Shown: positions 1 to 8,785, counted from the stretch's first letter. The stretch: DNA of 35,452 nucleotides from Amoebophilaceae bacterium (GCA_019744995.1 JAIETQ010000076.1:1-35452); one strand, 5' to 3'. Numbers and translations: made by a program. Notes: generated by a model from the letters alone, not told the origin.

Positions 1-357
1 GGTTGTTTAAGTGACATGCAGTTCGCTCCAGATGGAGATACTATGGATCCAGCAGTATGGTATGATTGGCTTAACATTATAGCAGATTGTAAAAAGATAT
101 CTAGAAAGGAGTTATCTGAGAAAAATACAATTCTTACTGTTCAAGAAAATTTTATCGCTGTAATAGCTTATATAGATTTTCTTTGCAAACTCATTGAGTC
201 AGAAGATTTGTGTAATTGTTTATCTAAAATGAAGTTCTCCCTTGATAAGGGCCCAAGTTCTTCATTGATTTGGAAGGATTTTCTTGAGGCTGTTAAAAAA
301 GTACAAACAACCCCTCTCAAGAAGCTTATAGAGGAAAATACAATTAGATTTGTTTGA
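1..357 (+). CDS. Putative immunity-like protein, C-terminal part (partial at window edge)
   Basis: The frame is open to base 1, with codons for GCLSD before the first Met at 16, so the true start probably lies outside the window. Two halves look like a tandem duplication. The segment with NCLSKMKF...W.DFLEAVKK...LIEENTI (about residues 68-110 counted from Met 16) repeats the pattern of GCLSDMQF...WYDWLNIIADCKK...LSEKNTI near the start. The block DGDTMDPAVWYDWL resembles a DGxxxDPAxWxDW signature that I recall from small putative immunity proteins of bacterial toxin systems; this is recollection and unverified. There is no signal peptide or membrane segment. The next gene is a broken secreted-protein relic 140 bp downstream. 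Function unproven. Confidence 0.5.
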   Translation, partial: GCLSDMQFAPDGDTMDPAVWYDWLNIIADCKKISRKELSEKNTILTVQENFIAVIAYIDFLCKLIESEDLCNCLSKMKFSLDKGPSSSLIWKDFLEAVKKVQTTPLKKLIEENTIRFV

Positions 358-496
358 ATTTTATGCTTTTGATTATGTGGCAGTTAAGATTGTATCTTAC
401 AAACCTAGTAACCCACTCCTCTGTCTACCTAATGACTGAAGAAATGCACCTAACGTATGACATGTGGGGTATTGAAAAAACCATTCACCCAACACA

Positions 497-890
497 ATGA
501 GTTTTTTTACCCCCCTCTTTTTAACCCTACTCACCTTGCTGGTAGTGCCTAAGTATCAGGTATTAGCTGACAACCCCAATGGCCACTTTGCCCCAACCAA
601 CCCTAATTTTAAGGTTACCCCAACCGGTAAAAACAGTTGCGCCATAGATGCGATCTGGGCTCAGCTTCCACCTGAAAAAGAAGTAGCGTTCAAAAGACCG
701 CTTGCCAAACTCGCTTATGCTGAGGAATTTATAGGAGCCACGGAACTGAGAACCGGAGTTTAGTTTTGGTACTAGACGCAAGATTTATAATGCAGCTCAA
801 GCAGGAGATAATTTGAGTGTGCTCTCGAACACTAGCTTGTTAATAGCTGAGGAGCTAAGGGTTATTGGTGAAGGAGTGGTTGAAGTTTAA
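497..890 (+). pseudogene. Frameshifted relic of an exported protein
   Basis: The first frame runs 497-763 and starts with a signal-peptide-like stretch (SFFTPLFLTLLTLLVVP, then VLADN). It continues with NSCAIDAIWAQLPPEKE and stops at TAG 761. Sequence of coding character continues in the third forward frame from about 759 to TAA 888-890 (SFGTRRKIYNAAQAGD...IAEELRVIGEGVVEV). The protein-like sequence thus changes frame at 757-762, as expected for a small indel. I do not recognise the family with certainty. The mix of an export signal, a short soluble body and a preceding immunity-like gene would fit a decayed toxin, but that is speculation. Confidence is in the broken state rather than in any function. 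Confidence 0.5.
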
Positions 891-898
891 GCAGTGTG

Positions 899-1234
899 TT
901 ACGGCTTATTTTCTTTAGGTTTATAGAGTGAAGTAGCAAGTTTTATACAAGTAAAAACCGACAACGCAATAATGAACAAGTGTATGCAACTTTGAATAAA
1001 AACACCAATATTCAGTGTTACATCAGGCTGGAGCTCCGTAGCTGCTTTTAAATCTATTTTTAGCGCAGTAAAATTCACCCCACCTACTAGTAATCCAACA
1101 CAGGGCATGATGATATCATGAACCAAGGATGATACAATGTTGTTAAACGCTCCTCCAATCACAATACCCACACCTAGCTCTATAACATTACCTCTCAAGG
1201 CAAATTGTTTGAATTCTTCTAAAAACTTTTTCAT
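899..1234 (-). CDS. mscL: Large-conductance mechanosensitive channel MscL
   Basis: MscL is a small homopentameric inner-membrane channel that opens under membrane tension and releases solutes during hypo-osmotic shock. The 111-residue product starts MKKFLEEFKQFALRGNVIEL and continues with the glycine-rich pore helix VGIVIGGAFNNIVSSLV, then the second hydrophobic helix FIQSCIHLFIIALSVFTCI and a lysine-rich tail. Length and order match the family, with a tail shorter than the roughly 136-residue E. coli protein. It is transcribed away from the ftsL-like gene, with a 185-bp AT-rich gap that must hold divergent promoters. It looks intact, which is notable because many neighbours are broken. Confidence 0.96.
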   Translation of the reverse strand: MKKFLEEFKQFALRGNVIELGVGIVIGGAFNNIVSSLVHDIIMPCVGLLVGGVNFTALKIDLKAATELQPDVTLNIGVFIQSCIHLFIIALSVFTCIKLATSLYKPKENKP

Positions 1235-1419
1235 AGTTGATATGATTTAGATTGATCCTTAACGAGGTTATTAGCTCGTTTGCGCTAGTCTATAAAAAAA
1301 TAAAATAATTTCCAAAATAATTTCCTATAAAATGTTTATATAAAATTTTATAAATTCGTATAGTTTTCTTTTGAGGCCGAATTTCTTTTAGTACTAATGC
1401 GCAATTATATTAATCTACC

Positions 1420-1770
1420 ATGGAGAAAAATACCTATAAAAAGGTTAAAAAAATAACCTTCTTTGGTCAATTAGAAAAAAAATTACAAGGAAATACTATA
1501 TTATTGGATAACTTTTCTAGTTATTACCTCCTTCGGCTGCTTTATATCTTTTTTTTAGTGCTTATGTATGTTTGGAATACCCATTATCATGAAAAAACAC
1601 TCTATAAAATAAACCAACTCCAGCCTCAAGTAGACGGACTTCGAGTAAAGTATATGGAAGTACAAGCTAAATATATGTTTACCAGTAAGCAGTCCGAAAT
1701 TGCCAGCAAGGTTGCTGCTATAGGTATTTATGAAAGTAAAGTTCCCCCCTATACTATAAAGGCAGAGTAG
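1420..1770 (+). CDS. ftsL: FtsL-like cell-division protein
   Basis: The product is 116 residues. It has a basic cytoplasmic N-terminus rich in lysine, one transmembrane segment at about residues 37-55 (YLLRLLYIFFLVLMYVW) and a periplasmic helical tail (KINQLQPQVDGLRVKYMEVQ) suited to a coiled coil. This is the architecture of FtsL, a bitopic divisome protein that bridges FtsQ/FtsB and the transpeptidase. FtsL sequences diverge strongly, so the call rests on topology, size and position: it ends 2 bp before the start of ftsI, the arrangement of the dcw cluster. In Bacteroidota this gene normally lies between mraW and ftsI. Neither mraW nor mraZ is upstream here, so the cluster has been broken. 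Confidence 0.85.
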   Translation: MEKNTYKKVKKITFFGQLEKKLQGNTILLDNFSSYYLLRLLYIFFLVLMYVWNTHYHEKTLYKINQLQPQVDGLRVKYMEVQAKYMFTSKQSEIASKVAAIGIYESKVPPYTIKAE

Positions 1771-1772
1771 TT

Positions 1773-3761
1773 ATGCAATTTACTAAAGAAATCTTATTAC
1801 GCTCCAGGCTAGTCCTACTTGCTGTGGTGCTGGTTATGACGCTTATCATAGGAAAAATCATTAATCTTCAGTTTATAACTGGAGATCAATGGAGACATGC
1901 TGCCAAAGTTTCCCAGTTAACCTACAAACCTATCTCAGCATCTAGGGGTAATATTTATGCAGACGATGGCTCCTTATTGGCCACCTCTCTACCGTTTTAT
2001 ACAGTTATCCTAGATCCTACGGTGGCCTCAAAGGAATTGTTTAACAAAAGTATAGATGAACTTAGTCAAAAGTTAGCTTCTTTTTTTGGGGATCATCCTG
2101 ATATACATTATAAAACACGTATCATCCATGCACGGAACCAAAAACGAAAATTCTTAGTATTGAACAAACGTACTATTAATCAGAAGCAAAAAGAAAAAAT
2201 GCAACAATGGCCTATCTTTAAACAAGGTAAATATAAGGGAGGGGTTATTTTTCAAAAAGAATACAAGCGTTACAATCCCTTTGCAGTATTAGCTAAAAGG
2301 ACTATAGGTCTTTATAGAGAGACCAATGGATCTGGCCTAGAGTATGCATTTAATAAAGAACTCAAAGGTATAGACGGGCAGGCGCTTTATCAAAAAGTAG
2401 TAGGGGGTAACTGGAAACAAGTACAAGAGGCTCCCATCATAAACCCTGTGCATGGATATGATTTAGAAACGACTATCGATATTAATCTACAAGATATTAC
2501 AGAAAGTAGTTTGCTAGAGGTATTAGAAAAAACAAGTGCGCAACATGGTTGTGCTATTGTCATGGAAGTTGCTAGTGGTGCCATTAAAGCCATAGCCAAT
2601 TTATCCCGTACACCATCTGGTCGCTATATAGAAGCTTATAATTATGCTGTAGGCAATCAAGGTTGTGTAGAACCTGGTTCTATTTTTAAGCTAGTCTCTA
2701 TGTTGGCGTTATTAGAAGAAACAAGATGGCCACTTACTAAACCGATAGATACCGGTAATGGTTCTATTACCTTTTTTGGCAGATCCATACGCGATGTAAA
2801 AAAGGGAGGCTATGGGTTGCTTACGTTACAAGAAGTATTTGAAAACTCTTCTAATGTGGGAATTACTATGGCCATTCAAGAAACTTTTGGTGCTAATCCT
2901 CAAAAATTTATCGACTATATAGAACAACTGGGGATGCACCATCCCCTTGGCATTGAACTAGTTGGAGAAGGAAAACCCTATATAGTTACCCCAAAAAGCA
3001 AAATGTGGAATAAAGTTTCTCTTCCCTCCTTATCTATGGGGTATAGCTTACAGGTCACACCGCTTCAACTATTAACGATTTGTAATGCAATAGCTAATGG
3101 TGGTAAGATGGTTAAGCCCATGTTGGTACGCCATCTCAAATCAGCCAATGGTATTATAAAAAGCTTCCCCACTACGGTTTTAAAAGAAAAGATTTGTTCT
3201 CATGAAACCTTAGGTAAACTTAAACTTATGTTAGAAGGGTCGATAGAGCGGGGGACAGCACGGAAATTAAACGATGGGTTTTATAAAATAGCCGGTAAAA
3301 CAGGAACCGCCGAAAAATTAGTCGATGGAAGTTATTCAGATCATCACCTTACTTCATTTATAGGTTATTTTCCAGCGGAACGACCACGTTATAGTTGCAT
3401 TATCGTAGTAGATGACCCACAGGGTAAGCAGTATCATTTTGGGTCAGAAGTTTCGGCACCTATCTTTAAAAATATTGTGGATAGAGTGGCAGGAAAAGAT
3501 TTAGAAGCTAGAAATGTGCCCCACGCTACCCCGGGGCAGCCGATGCAGCCTCAGACTCCTCCATTAGATCAGGTAGAGCCAGGCCAGCTTATACCTGATG
3601 TATTGCATAAGACGTTGCGTGACGCACTTTTTTTATTAGAAAGTATAGGGTTAGAAGTGACCATAAAGGGCAATATGCATGGTACCGTATGCCAACAGTC
3701 TTTAAAGCCTCAAACCGCAATACCTACTGAAAATCCAAAAATTATGATTCAACTCAGGTAA
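1773..3761 (+). CDS. ftsI: Septal peptidoglycan transpeptidase FtsI/PBP3 with C-terminal PASTA-like domain
   Basis: FtsI is the class B penicillin-binding protein that cross-links septal peptidoglycan. The 662-residue product has one N-terminal membrane anchor (about residues 13-31), a dimerisation/pedestal region and a transpeptidase domain with all three active-site motifs: S303-x-x-K306 in PGSIFK, S359-S-N361, and K509-T-G in AGKTGTAEK. The last 65 residues (from about LIPDVLHKTLRDALFLLE) look like a PASTA domain, common in Bacteroidota FtsI. It lies directly after the ftsL-like gene and is surely cotranscribed with it. Its stop overlaps the end of the convergent ankyrin gene by 8 bp. The gene is intact, showing continued selection for septal wall synthesis. 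Confidence 0.96.
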   Translation: MQFTKEILLRSRLVLLAVVLVMTLIIGKIINLQFITGDQWRHAAKVSQLTYKPISASRGNIYADDGSLLATSLPFYTVILDPTVASKELFNKSIDELSQKLASFFGDHPDIHYKTRIIHARNQKRKFLVLNKRTINQKQKEKMQQWPIFKQGKYKGGVIFQKEYKRYNPFAVLAKRTIGLYRETNGSGLEYAFNKELKGIDGQALYQKVVGGNWKQVQEAPIINPVHGYDLETTIDINLQDITESSLLEVLEKTSAQHGCAIVMEVASGAIKAIANLSRTPSGRYIEAYNYAVGNQGCVEPGSIFKLVSMLALLEETRWPLTKPIDTGNGSITFFGRSIRDVKKGGYGLLTLQEVFENSSNVGITMAIQETFGANPQKFIDYIEQLGMHHPLGIELVGEGKPYIVTPKSKMWNKVSLPSLSMGYSLQVTPLQLLTICNAIANGGKMVKPMLVRHLKSANGIIKSFPTTVLKEKICSHETLGKLKLMLEGSIERGTARKLNDGFYKIAGKTGTAEKLVDGSYSDHHLTSFIGYFPAERPRYSCIIVVDDPQGKQYHFGSEVSAPIFKNIVDRVAGKDLEARNVPHATPGQPMQPQTPPLDQVEPGQLIPDVLHKTLRDALFLLESIGLEVTIKGNMHGTVCQQSLKPQTAIPTENPKIMIQLR

Positions 3762-4428
3762 TTTTATCCATTTTTTCGCGTAACAACCGGACTATTTCTT
3801 CTTCTTCGCTTTCTACGGCCAGATATAAAGGAGTCTCTTTATAAGAGTTTTTAGTATGAATATCAGTCCTATTTTTGATTAGGTATTCTGTTATTTCCCT
3901 GTTTTTATAGGATATGGCCACATGTATAGGCGCATCCGACCAACTGTTTTTAATATTGATATCTGCTCCACGCTGGGCGAGTAATATCACCATGTCTAAA
4001 CGTTCGTTGTCTACTGCATAATATAAAGGTGTACATAGTGAGGCATTTTGCACGTTAGGATTGGCTCCTTTTTCGAGGAGTAACGTAGCCATTGCTACCC
4101 CTTGATGTGCTGCTTGTGTACAAAGATGTAATGGGTATAAACCGCTTACATTAGGCGTATTTACACAGGTTCCTTTTGCTATGAGTGATCTGAGGCCTTC
4201 CACATGGCCATGTTGAACGGCCTCTAGTAATGCGGCTACATTTGCTGGAAGTTCTTCTGAATCAGTCTCTTCCTCTGAATCTATAGCTTCTTGATTGGTT
4301 GGTTCCCTTTCTAACAGTTTATAGTTGGTCGTAAAGCTATTACAACCACTACTCCATAGGATGATTACACTATATCCCAGAAAGTATATGATACCCGGTT
4401 GAAACCTGTTTTTTCTGTTTTTTTTCAT
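3754..4428 (-). CDS. Ankyrin-repeat lipoprotein
   Basis: The preferred start is the ATG at 4428 (MKKNRKNRF...); a GTG 12 bp further upstream is also in frame. A hydrophobic stretch (IIYFLGYSVIILW) ends in the lipobox SSGC, predicting a lipid-anchored exported protein. After an acidic spacer (about residues 40-65) come about five ankyrin-type repeats, seen in units such as GLYPLHLC, TPLYYAV, APIHVAI and TPLYLAV, each followed by a helix and an N-x-x-N or DINIKN-like turn. Ankyrin repeats mediate protein-protein contacts and are abundant in intracellular symbionts, where many are candidate host-interaction proteins. The partner is unknown. The gene is convergent with ftsI and overlaps its stop. 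Confidence 0.88.
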   Translation of the reverse strand: MKKNRKNRFQPGIIYFLGYSVIILWSSGCNSFTTNYKLLEREPTNQEAIDSEEETDSEELPANVAALLEAVQHGHVEGLRSLIAKGTCVNTPNVSGLYPLHLCTQAAHQGVAMATLLLEKGANPNVQNASLCTPLYYAVDNERLDMVILLAQRGADINIKNSWSDAPIHVAISYKNREITEYLIKNRTDIHTKNSYKETPLYLAVESEEEEIVRLLREKMDKIT

Positions 4429-4536
4429 AATAATAAACACATAATAATAAACATTTTAATAAGTTGCAAACTTAAGCTATTTATATGAATTATTCAAATA
4501 AAAAACTATTTTTACTAAAAAATATATTGAAGTAGC

Positions 4537-5445
4537 ATGATTAGATATGTCTTGGTTTTGCTTTTGATTCCCACCCCTGTATGGTCTTGGGGATTTTTTG
4601 CCCACAAACAAATCAATAGGTATGCCATTACCACATTACCCCCCGGTATGTTTGCTTTTTATAAAAAAAACTTGGTATTTCTAACTGAAAAATCTGTCAA
4701 CCCAGATAAACGGAGGTATCGCGTCTTGGGCGAAGCAGCAAAACATTTTATAGATATGGAAGCCTACTTATCCACCGATCCAGCGGTGTTGGCCAAAAAA
4801 CCCACACATGGGATAGTTCCTTGGGCGATTGTAAAAGTACAAAAACAATTAACTCAAGCTTTTGTAGCTAAAAATTCAGCTCGAATTTTAAAACTTTCTG
4901 CAGATTTAGGTCATTATGTCGCAGATGCACATGTTCCCCTACATACTACACAAAACTACAATGGGCAGCTGACAGGACAAGAAGGGATTCATGCCTTATG
5001 GGAAACCAGGCTTCCGCTCTTATTTTTTGAAAGCTATAACTTCTTTGTAGGACCAGCCTGTTATATTGAGCATCCCTTTGCGCATGGCTGGTCTATTGTT
5101 ACCCATACCTATAGCTTAGTGGAGAAGGTATTACGGGTAGAAAAAGAAATTTCAGCGCAATATCCTGCGCTGCTAAAATATAGCTTCGAACAAAATGGGT
5201 GTGTATTACAAAAACAATATTCCAGGGCCTTTTCTACGTCTTATCATGAAAAATTACAAGGACAGGTGGAAGCATGTTTTCAAAAATCTATCTTAGCCGT
5301 AGGCAGTTTTTGGTTAACGGCTTGGGTCAATGCCGGCTCGCCTAATTTAGATGAGCTAGATGGCTCCATACCTATTCAAAAGGAAGAAAATCTATCACAA
5401 AACCAGACCAAAGAATTAGACGATATTAGAGATTGTCCCGATTAA
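4537..5445 (+). CDS. Exported zinc-dependent phospholipase C / S1-P1 nuclease-like enzyme
   Basis: The 302-residue product has a short signal peptide. Cleavage after VWS would expose Trp18 as the mature N-terminus, followed five residues later by His23. A mature Trp1 ligand is the hallmark of the PLC-C/S1-P1 superfamily, and the Trp1-His6 spacing is that of P1 nuclease. Other ligand motifs are [19 protein letters not shown] (His, Asp at +4, His at +10) and H-ALW-E. The final Glu is the ligand seen in Bacillus-type phospholipase C; P1 nuclease has Asp there. All three zinc sites therefore appear present, but the substrate (phospholipid or nucleic acid) cannot be settled. The last 40 residues are polar and likely disordered. 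thyA begins 28 bp downstream. Confidence 0.85.
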   Translation: MIRYVLVLLLIPTPVWSWGFFAHKQINRYAITTLPPGMFAFYKKNLVFLTEKSVNPDKRRYRVLGEAAKHFIDMEAYLSTDPAVLAKKPTHGIVPWAIVKVQKQLTQAFVAKNSARILKLSADLGHYVADAHVPLHTTQNYNGQLTGQEGIHALWETRLPLLFFESYNFFVGPACYIEHPFAHGWSIVTHTYSLVEKVLRVEKEISAQYPALLKYSFEQNGCVLQKQYSRAFSTSYHEKLQGQVEACFQKSILAVGSFWLTAWVNAGSPNLDELDGSIPIQKEENLSQNQTKELDDIRDCPD

Positions 5446-5473
5446 ATCATTTACCTTAAAATATACTACCATT

Positions 5474-6268
5474 ATGAAACCATACTTAGCATTATTAGAC
5501 CACATCCTAGTCAATGGAGTGGATAAGCAAGATAGAACGGGTGTAGGCACAAAAAGCATCTTTGGGTATCAGATGCGTTTTAACCTCCAAGACGGATTTC
5601 CACTGGTTACTACTAAAAAAGTACATCTTCCAGCTATTATTCATGAGCTACTTTGGTTTTTAAGTGGTGAGACTAACATTGCCTACCTACAAAAACACCA
5701 GGTGACTATATGGGACGCATGGGCTAATGAAGCAGGAGAGTTAGGTCCTGTATATGGCCATCAATGGAGAAGTTGGCCTACGGCAACAGGAGAAAAAATT
5801 GACCAAATCAGTCGCCTTATAGAGGACATCAAACACACACCCGATTCACGTCGATTATTAGTCAGTGCATGGAATGTAGGAGAGCTCCCTAAAATGGCAT
5901 TGCCCCCTTGTCATACTTTTTTTCAATTTTATGTAGCCGATGGACACCTTTCTTGCCAGCTATACCAGCGTAGCGGTGATGTTTTTTTAGGTGTGCCCTT
6001 TAATATTGCCTCTTACGCTTTGCTGACTATGATGGTAGCTCAAGTATGTGACTTAAAGCTAGGATCATTTATACACACATTGGGAGATGCCCACCTCTAT
6101 AAAAATCATTTAGCGCAAGCCCGCTTGCAACTTACACGTACACCCTATGAACTTCCTACCATGCAACTCAATAAAAATATAAACCATTTATTTGATTTTG
6201 GTTATGATGATTTTACGCTGTTAGATTATCTGCACCATCCTGGGATTAAAGTGCCGATTGCCGTATAA
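5474..6268 (+). CDS. thyA: Thymidylate synthase ThyA
   Basis: ThyA methylates dUMP to dTMP using 5,10-methylenetetrahydrofolate in the cytosol. The product is 264 residues, the same length as the E. coli enzyme. Its nucleophile falls at Cys146 in [14 protein letters not shown], again as in E. coli. Other signatures are [18 protein letters not shown] at the N-terminus, [47 protein letters not shown] (the dUMP phosphate and folate region) and [10 protein letters not shown]. No dihydrofolate reductase, the usual partner, follows it. The gene may be cotranscribed with the upstream PLC-like gene. It appears fully functional. Confidence 0.98.
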   Translation: MKPYLALLDHILVNGVDKQDRTGVGTKSIFGYQMRFNLQDGFPLVTTKKVHLPAIIHELLWFLSGETNIAYLQKHQVTIWDAWANEAGELGPVYGHQWRSWPTATGEKIDQISRLIEDIKHTPDSRRLLVSAWNVGELPKMALPPCHTFFQFYVADGHLSCQLYQRSGDVFLGVPFNIASYALLTMMVAQVCDLKLGSFIHTLGDAHLYKNHLAQARLQLTRTPYELPTMQLNKNINHLFDFGYDDFTLLDYLHHPGIKVPIAV

Positions 6269-6350
6269 AGTTGAAAATTTTGTTTTTTTATAAAAAATTT
6301 TTTAAATTGCAAAAATATTTTGTAAACCAGTGGTAAATTTTATTGTTTGT

Positions 6351-7406
6351 ATGTTAATCTATTGTTTTCGACAGGTAGTTTGGTGGGCTTATTATGGCTT
6401 GCTTATGGTTTTTGCCTTTACAATCCATGGTTGTAAAAATAAAGCCAATAATAGGTCTACCACTGATGCTGATCCAGCAAAGATTCAGCAACCATCTGTG
6501 CAAGTGGCACAAGATCTTTCCATAAACCCATGGCAACCAGAGGGGGTAGTAGAAGGGGTTTCATTTAGCCTAGCACCAGTTACGCTTCAAGCAGGCACTT
6601 CAGGTTGTGTCAGCCTGAAGGCAGTAGGAGCAGTAGAGGGGTATTTTATTAAGTCTATCTCTATACATACAGATCCCTCCACTACCACGGATTATAAAGC
6701 CAATTTTGGATTAAATGCTGCTAGTGTGGATCTACTTAAAAAGCAATCCATTACTGCCTCTGGGCTAACCATCAGGCTTGCCCCCAGTCTGAGGCTTAAG
6801 CCTGATGGTTATACCTTAACCATTAAGGTAGGTAAACTAGCCACAGGGAGTGGCTCTACCCATAAGTTTGTTTCCACCAAGATTATCCTGCTGGGCGGGG
6901 AAAGGGTTGAACAGGTTCATCCATCAAGTGAAGCAAAGGTGGAGCAAACAGCTGCCCCTACTCCTACTCCTGTTCCTGCTCCTACTCCTGTTCCTGCTCC
7001 TACTCCTGTTCCTGCTCCTACTCCTGTTCCTGCCCCTGCCCCTGCCCCTGCCCCTGCTCCTGTTTCATTTACACTAGAAGATATTACCTTACCCGCTGGC
7101 TCTTCAGGTTGTGTCAGTCTAAAGGCAGTAGGAGCAGCAGAGGGGTATTTTATTAAGTCTATCTCTATACATTCTGTTCCTCTTACTACTACGGATTACA
7201 AAATAAATTTTGGATTGGAAAAATCAAAAATGGATGCACTTAAAAATCAGCCGATTACCGCTGTTGGATTAAATATTGAACTTATGGCCGGTCCAAGGCC
7301 TAAGTATCGCTTATATACCTTAAAAATAAATATAGGTAAAGTAGGTAAAGGAAGTCGGCCTACCTATCAGTCTATTACTGGCAAGATTATTATTCAAGAA
7401 AGTTAA
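6351..7406 (+). CDS. Unknown surface lipoprotein with two homologous domains and a proline-rich linker
   Basis: I chose the ATG at 6351; a GTG at 6330 is in frame but adds nothing recognisable. The hydrophobic leader (WWAYYGLLMVFAFTIHG) ends before Cys in IHGCKN, suggesting a lipoprotein. Two copies of a roughly 110-residue beta-rich domain follow. Each begins with VSF-L, then AG-SGCVSLKAVG, GYFIKSISIH, TTTDYK-NFGL and a terminal IKVG/INIGK-G block. Between them is a linker of APTPVP repeats encoded by 18-bp tandem repeats (6963-7034). The domain family is unknown to me. The strong match of the N-terminal parts of both copies points to a fairly recent internal duplication. A long leucine-rich frame over the linker is an artefact of the repeats. 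Confidence 0.75.
   Translation: MLIYCFRQVVWWAYYGLLMVFAFTIHGCKNKANNRSTTDADPAKIQQPSVQVAQDLSINPWQPEGVVEGVSFSLAPVTLQAGTSGCVSLKAVGAVEGYFIKSISIHTDPSTTTDYKANFGLNAASVDLLKKQSITASGLTIRLAPSLRLKPDGYTLTIKVGKLATGSGSTHKFVSTKIILLGGERVEQVHPSSEAKVEQTAAPTPTPVPAPTPVPAPTPVPAPTPVPAPAPAPAPAPVSFTLEDITLPAGSSGCVSLKAVGAAEGYFIKSISIHSVPLTTTDYKINFGLEKSKMDALKNQPITAVGLNIELMAGPRPKYRLYTLKINIGKVGKGSRPTYQSITGKIIIQES
6957..7058 (+). repeat. 18-bp tandem repeat array (VNTR-like) within a lipoprotein gene
   Basis: Four consecutive 18-bp units, cctactcctgttcctgct, lie at 6963-6980, 6981-6998, 6999-7016 and 7017-7034 (last base c in the fourth). They are preceded by a partial unit and followed by 6-bp cctgcc/cctgct units. The array encodes the proline-alanine-threonine-valine linker between two domains. 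Units are almost identical, so copy number is likely to vary between strains by slippage, always in frame. Confidence 0.92.
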
Positions 7407-7621
7407 ACGCTTTTATAGTATTAATCCATAAAATGAAGCTTTTTTTTGTAAAAAATGTCTAAAAAAAAGTTGTTTTAGTCAAAAATTATTATATTCACTA
7501 AACGTTTGTTATAGTAGTATATAGCATAGCCATAAAAAGATGAGCAATGAGGTAGGTTACATGATTTTTCAGTAGACAGCTCATGAGCATCAAACCCATA
7601 GTAACTATAATTTTATATATT

Positions 7622-7795
7622 ATGAATCGATTTGAAGAATTAAAAGCACTGATACTTTCATTAGAAGAAGAGTTTTATAAGTTTTATGACAAAGGTAATA
7701 AAACAGCAGGTACAAGGGTGCGTAAGGGTATGCAAGAATTAAAAAAGATTGCCCAGGAAGTGCGTACTAATGTGTTGGAATTTAAGCAGACGTAA
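7622..7795 (+). CDS. Histone H1-like DNA-binding protein (Hc1-type)
   Basis: The 58-residue product starts MNRFEELKALILSLEEEFYK, then FYDKGNKTAGTRVRKGMQEL and KKIAQEVRTNVLEFKQ. This is the compact helical N-terminal form of the Hc1/histone-H1-like family common in Bacteroidota, which binds DNA through Lys and Arg and may help shape the nucleoid. The ATG at 7622 is preferred because the 13 upstream in-frame codons from 7583 are hydrophobic and not part of the family. The lysine-rich C-terminal tail of chlamydial Hc1 is absent. It stands alone, with AT-rich gaps on both sides. Confidence 0.82.
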   Translation: MNRFEELKALILSLEEEFYKFYDKGNKTAGTRVRKGMQELKKIAQEVRTNVLEFKQT

Positions 7796-7834
7796 GGCAT
7801 AGGTAATAAAGTGTCGAAAATAAGTGTATATACG

Positions 7835-7870
7835 CTAAGTGCTAGCACTGTAGGGTGCTTAGTGTATGTA
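7835..7870. repeat. Inverted repeat with 12-bp perfect palindrome
   Basis: The region cgctaagtgctagcactg...ggtgcttagtg forms a hairpin with G-T pairs. Within it, agtgctagcact is a perfect 12-bp palindrome. It lies about 40 bp after the histone-like gene and could be its terminator or a protein-binding site. No T-run follows, so the role is undecided. Confidence 0.4.
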
Positions 7871-8026
7871 TCTGATTGCTTCTGCACCACTATCCCCCTC
7901 TAACGAATTTATAACCTTAGAGACCAGCCAATCATTTTATACGATTACCTAGAAAATAAGTCTGGGTTAAATAACTAAATCAAACATAAACGAACAGCCC
8001 TTGGGGTTTAACTAGCATGAGGATGA

Positions 8027-8060
8027 AAGTCTGCTTAACTATAACTAAGCAAGCAGACTT
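8027..8060. terminator. Hairpin downstream of the unknown-protein cluster
   Basis: Arms aagtctgctt (8027-8036) and aagcagactt (8051-8060) pair perfectly over 10 bp with a 14-nt loop. It lies 26 bp beyond the stop of the minus-strand gene ending at 8086. A transcription terminator for that gene is the simplest reading, though no strong T-run follows. The rest of 7796-8085 holds no gene or RNA I can support. Confidence 0.45.
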
Positions 8061-8085
8061 CTTGTAATATGTATACTGGATGGGG

Positions 8086-8655
8086 TTACTTGGAGAACCA
8101 TAGAGGTCTAAAATCAATTACGTTTTTAGCATGTTTTTTTGTCTCTGTAGCGTAATGTCTAGTACTTCTAGTGTCTGTTTCTACATTTTGCACTTCTATC
8201 CCAACCTCACCCCCGACACCTTTTACAGCAGCAGCACAAGCACGATAAACAGCAGTCAAAACGTAATAGGCATGTCTAGTAGTTATAATTGCGTTGACAC
8301 TAGCATTGGGATTATAACCAGGCGTATTCTGCGCATTTATAATCTTTGCATAAACCTCTTTACAATCATTAATAAGAAGAGGATGAATAGCCTGAGAAAC
8401 CAGATCAAGCTTATCTAAAATAGTACGAAATTGCGGTGGATAAATTTCTAAAGGGTCGATTTTACCTCTTAAGGACCTAACGGAAGAGATAGTTTCTCGT
8501 AATAATTTAGCCGCTTGATCCACAGCATAATAAGGATCATCCAGTTTAGTTGATCTTATGAGATACTCCACGTGAGTAATTGCTCGAGCTACATCCTGAA
8601 ACATATTCATCAGTTCAACAGTCAGTTCAGATTCAGCAGTAAGCTTACTGAGCAT
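8086..8655 (-). CDS. Unknown helical protein, member of a local paralogous cluster
   Basis: The 189-residue product is soluble and mainly helical, with no signal or membrane segment. Its C-terminal half matches the neighbour encoded at 8789-9445: DCKEVYAKIINAQ against DCKSVYDKILDAS, then Y-N near the middle, AYYVLTAVYRACAAAVKG against AYQCAAAVLRAYAAALEG, and VQNVET against IVHVET. The two are therefore divergent paralogs. An in-frame TAG at 8659-8661 lies two codons upstream of the ATG, and open sequence lies before it, so the gene may have been longer at its 5' end. No known family recognised. It may already be under relaxed selection. Confidence 0.55.
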   Translation of the reverse strand: MLSKLTAESELTVELMNMFQDVARAITHVEYLIRSTKLDDPYYAVDQAAKLLRETISSVRSLRGKIDPLEIYPPQFRTILDKLDLVSQAIHPLLINDCKEVYAKIINAQNTPGYNPNASVNAIITTRHAYYVLTAVYRACAAAVKGVGGEVGIEVQNVETDTRSTRHYATETKKHAKNVIDFRPLWFSK

Positions 8656-8785
8656 AACCTAATCGAGGCTATCCAAGGATCTAAAACTGGCATAAGCCCT
8701 TGCGTAAGCCTCTTCACACACATCCTGAATAGTCGTAATAGACGTAGAGGTGAATGCACCACGATGCTCAAAATAGCCTAACACA
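8656..8785 (-). pseudogene. Relic of a third related reading frame between the two paralogs
   Basis: Between the two larger frames, the minus strand is open in the frame of the 189-residue protein, from about 8785 to TAG 8659-8661. It encodes a tail such as FEHRGAFTSTSITT, then DVCEEAYARAYASFRSLDSLD. The Y-x-R-A-x-A pattern recalls the AVYRACAAA/VLRAYAAA part of the neighbours. It is either the 5' end of the downstream gene cut off by a stop or the remains of another copy. Confidence 0.35.

Noticed and set aside
6957-7058. CRISPR-like array
   Set aside because: The units are contiguous and coding, with no spacers, and no cas gene is present.
6850-7077. Leucine-rich open frame over the proline linker
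   Set aside because: It is the +1 shadow of the cct/ctg repeats; the lipoprotein frame explains the region.
7796-8085. Structured RNA or tRNA in the gap after the histone-like gene
   Set aside because: Hairpins are present but no cloverleaf, T-loop or known RNA signature was found.
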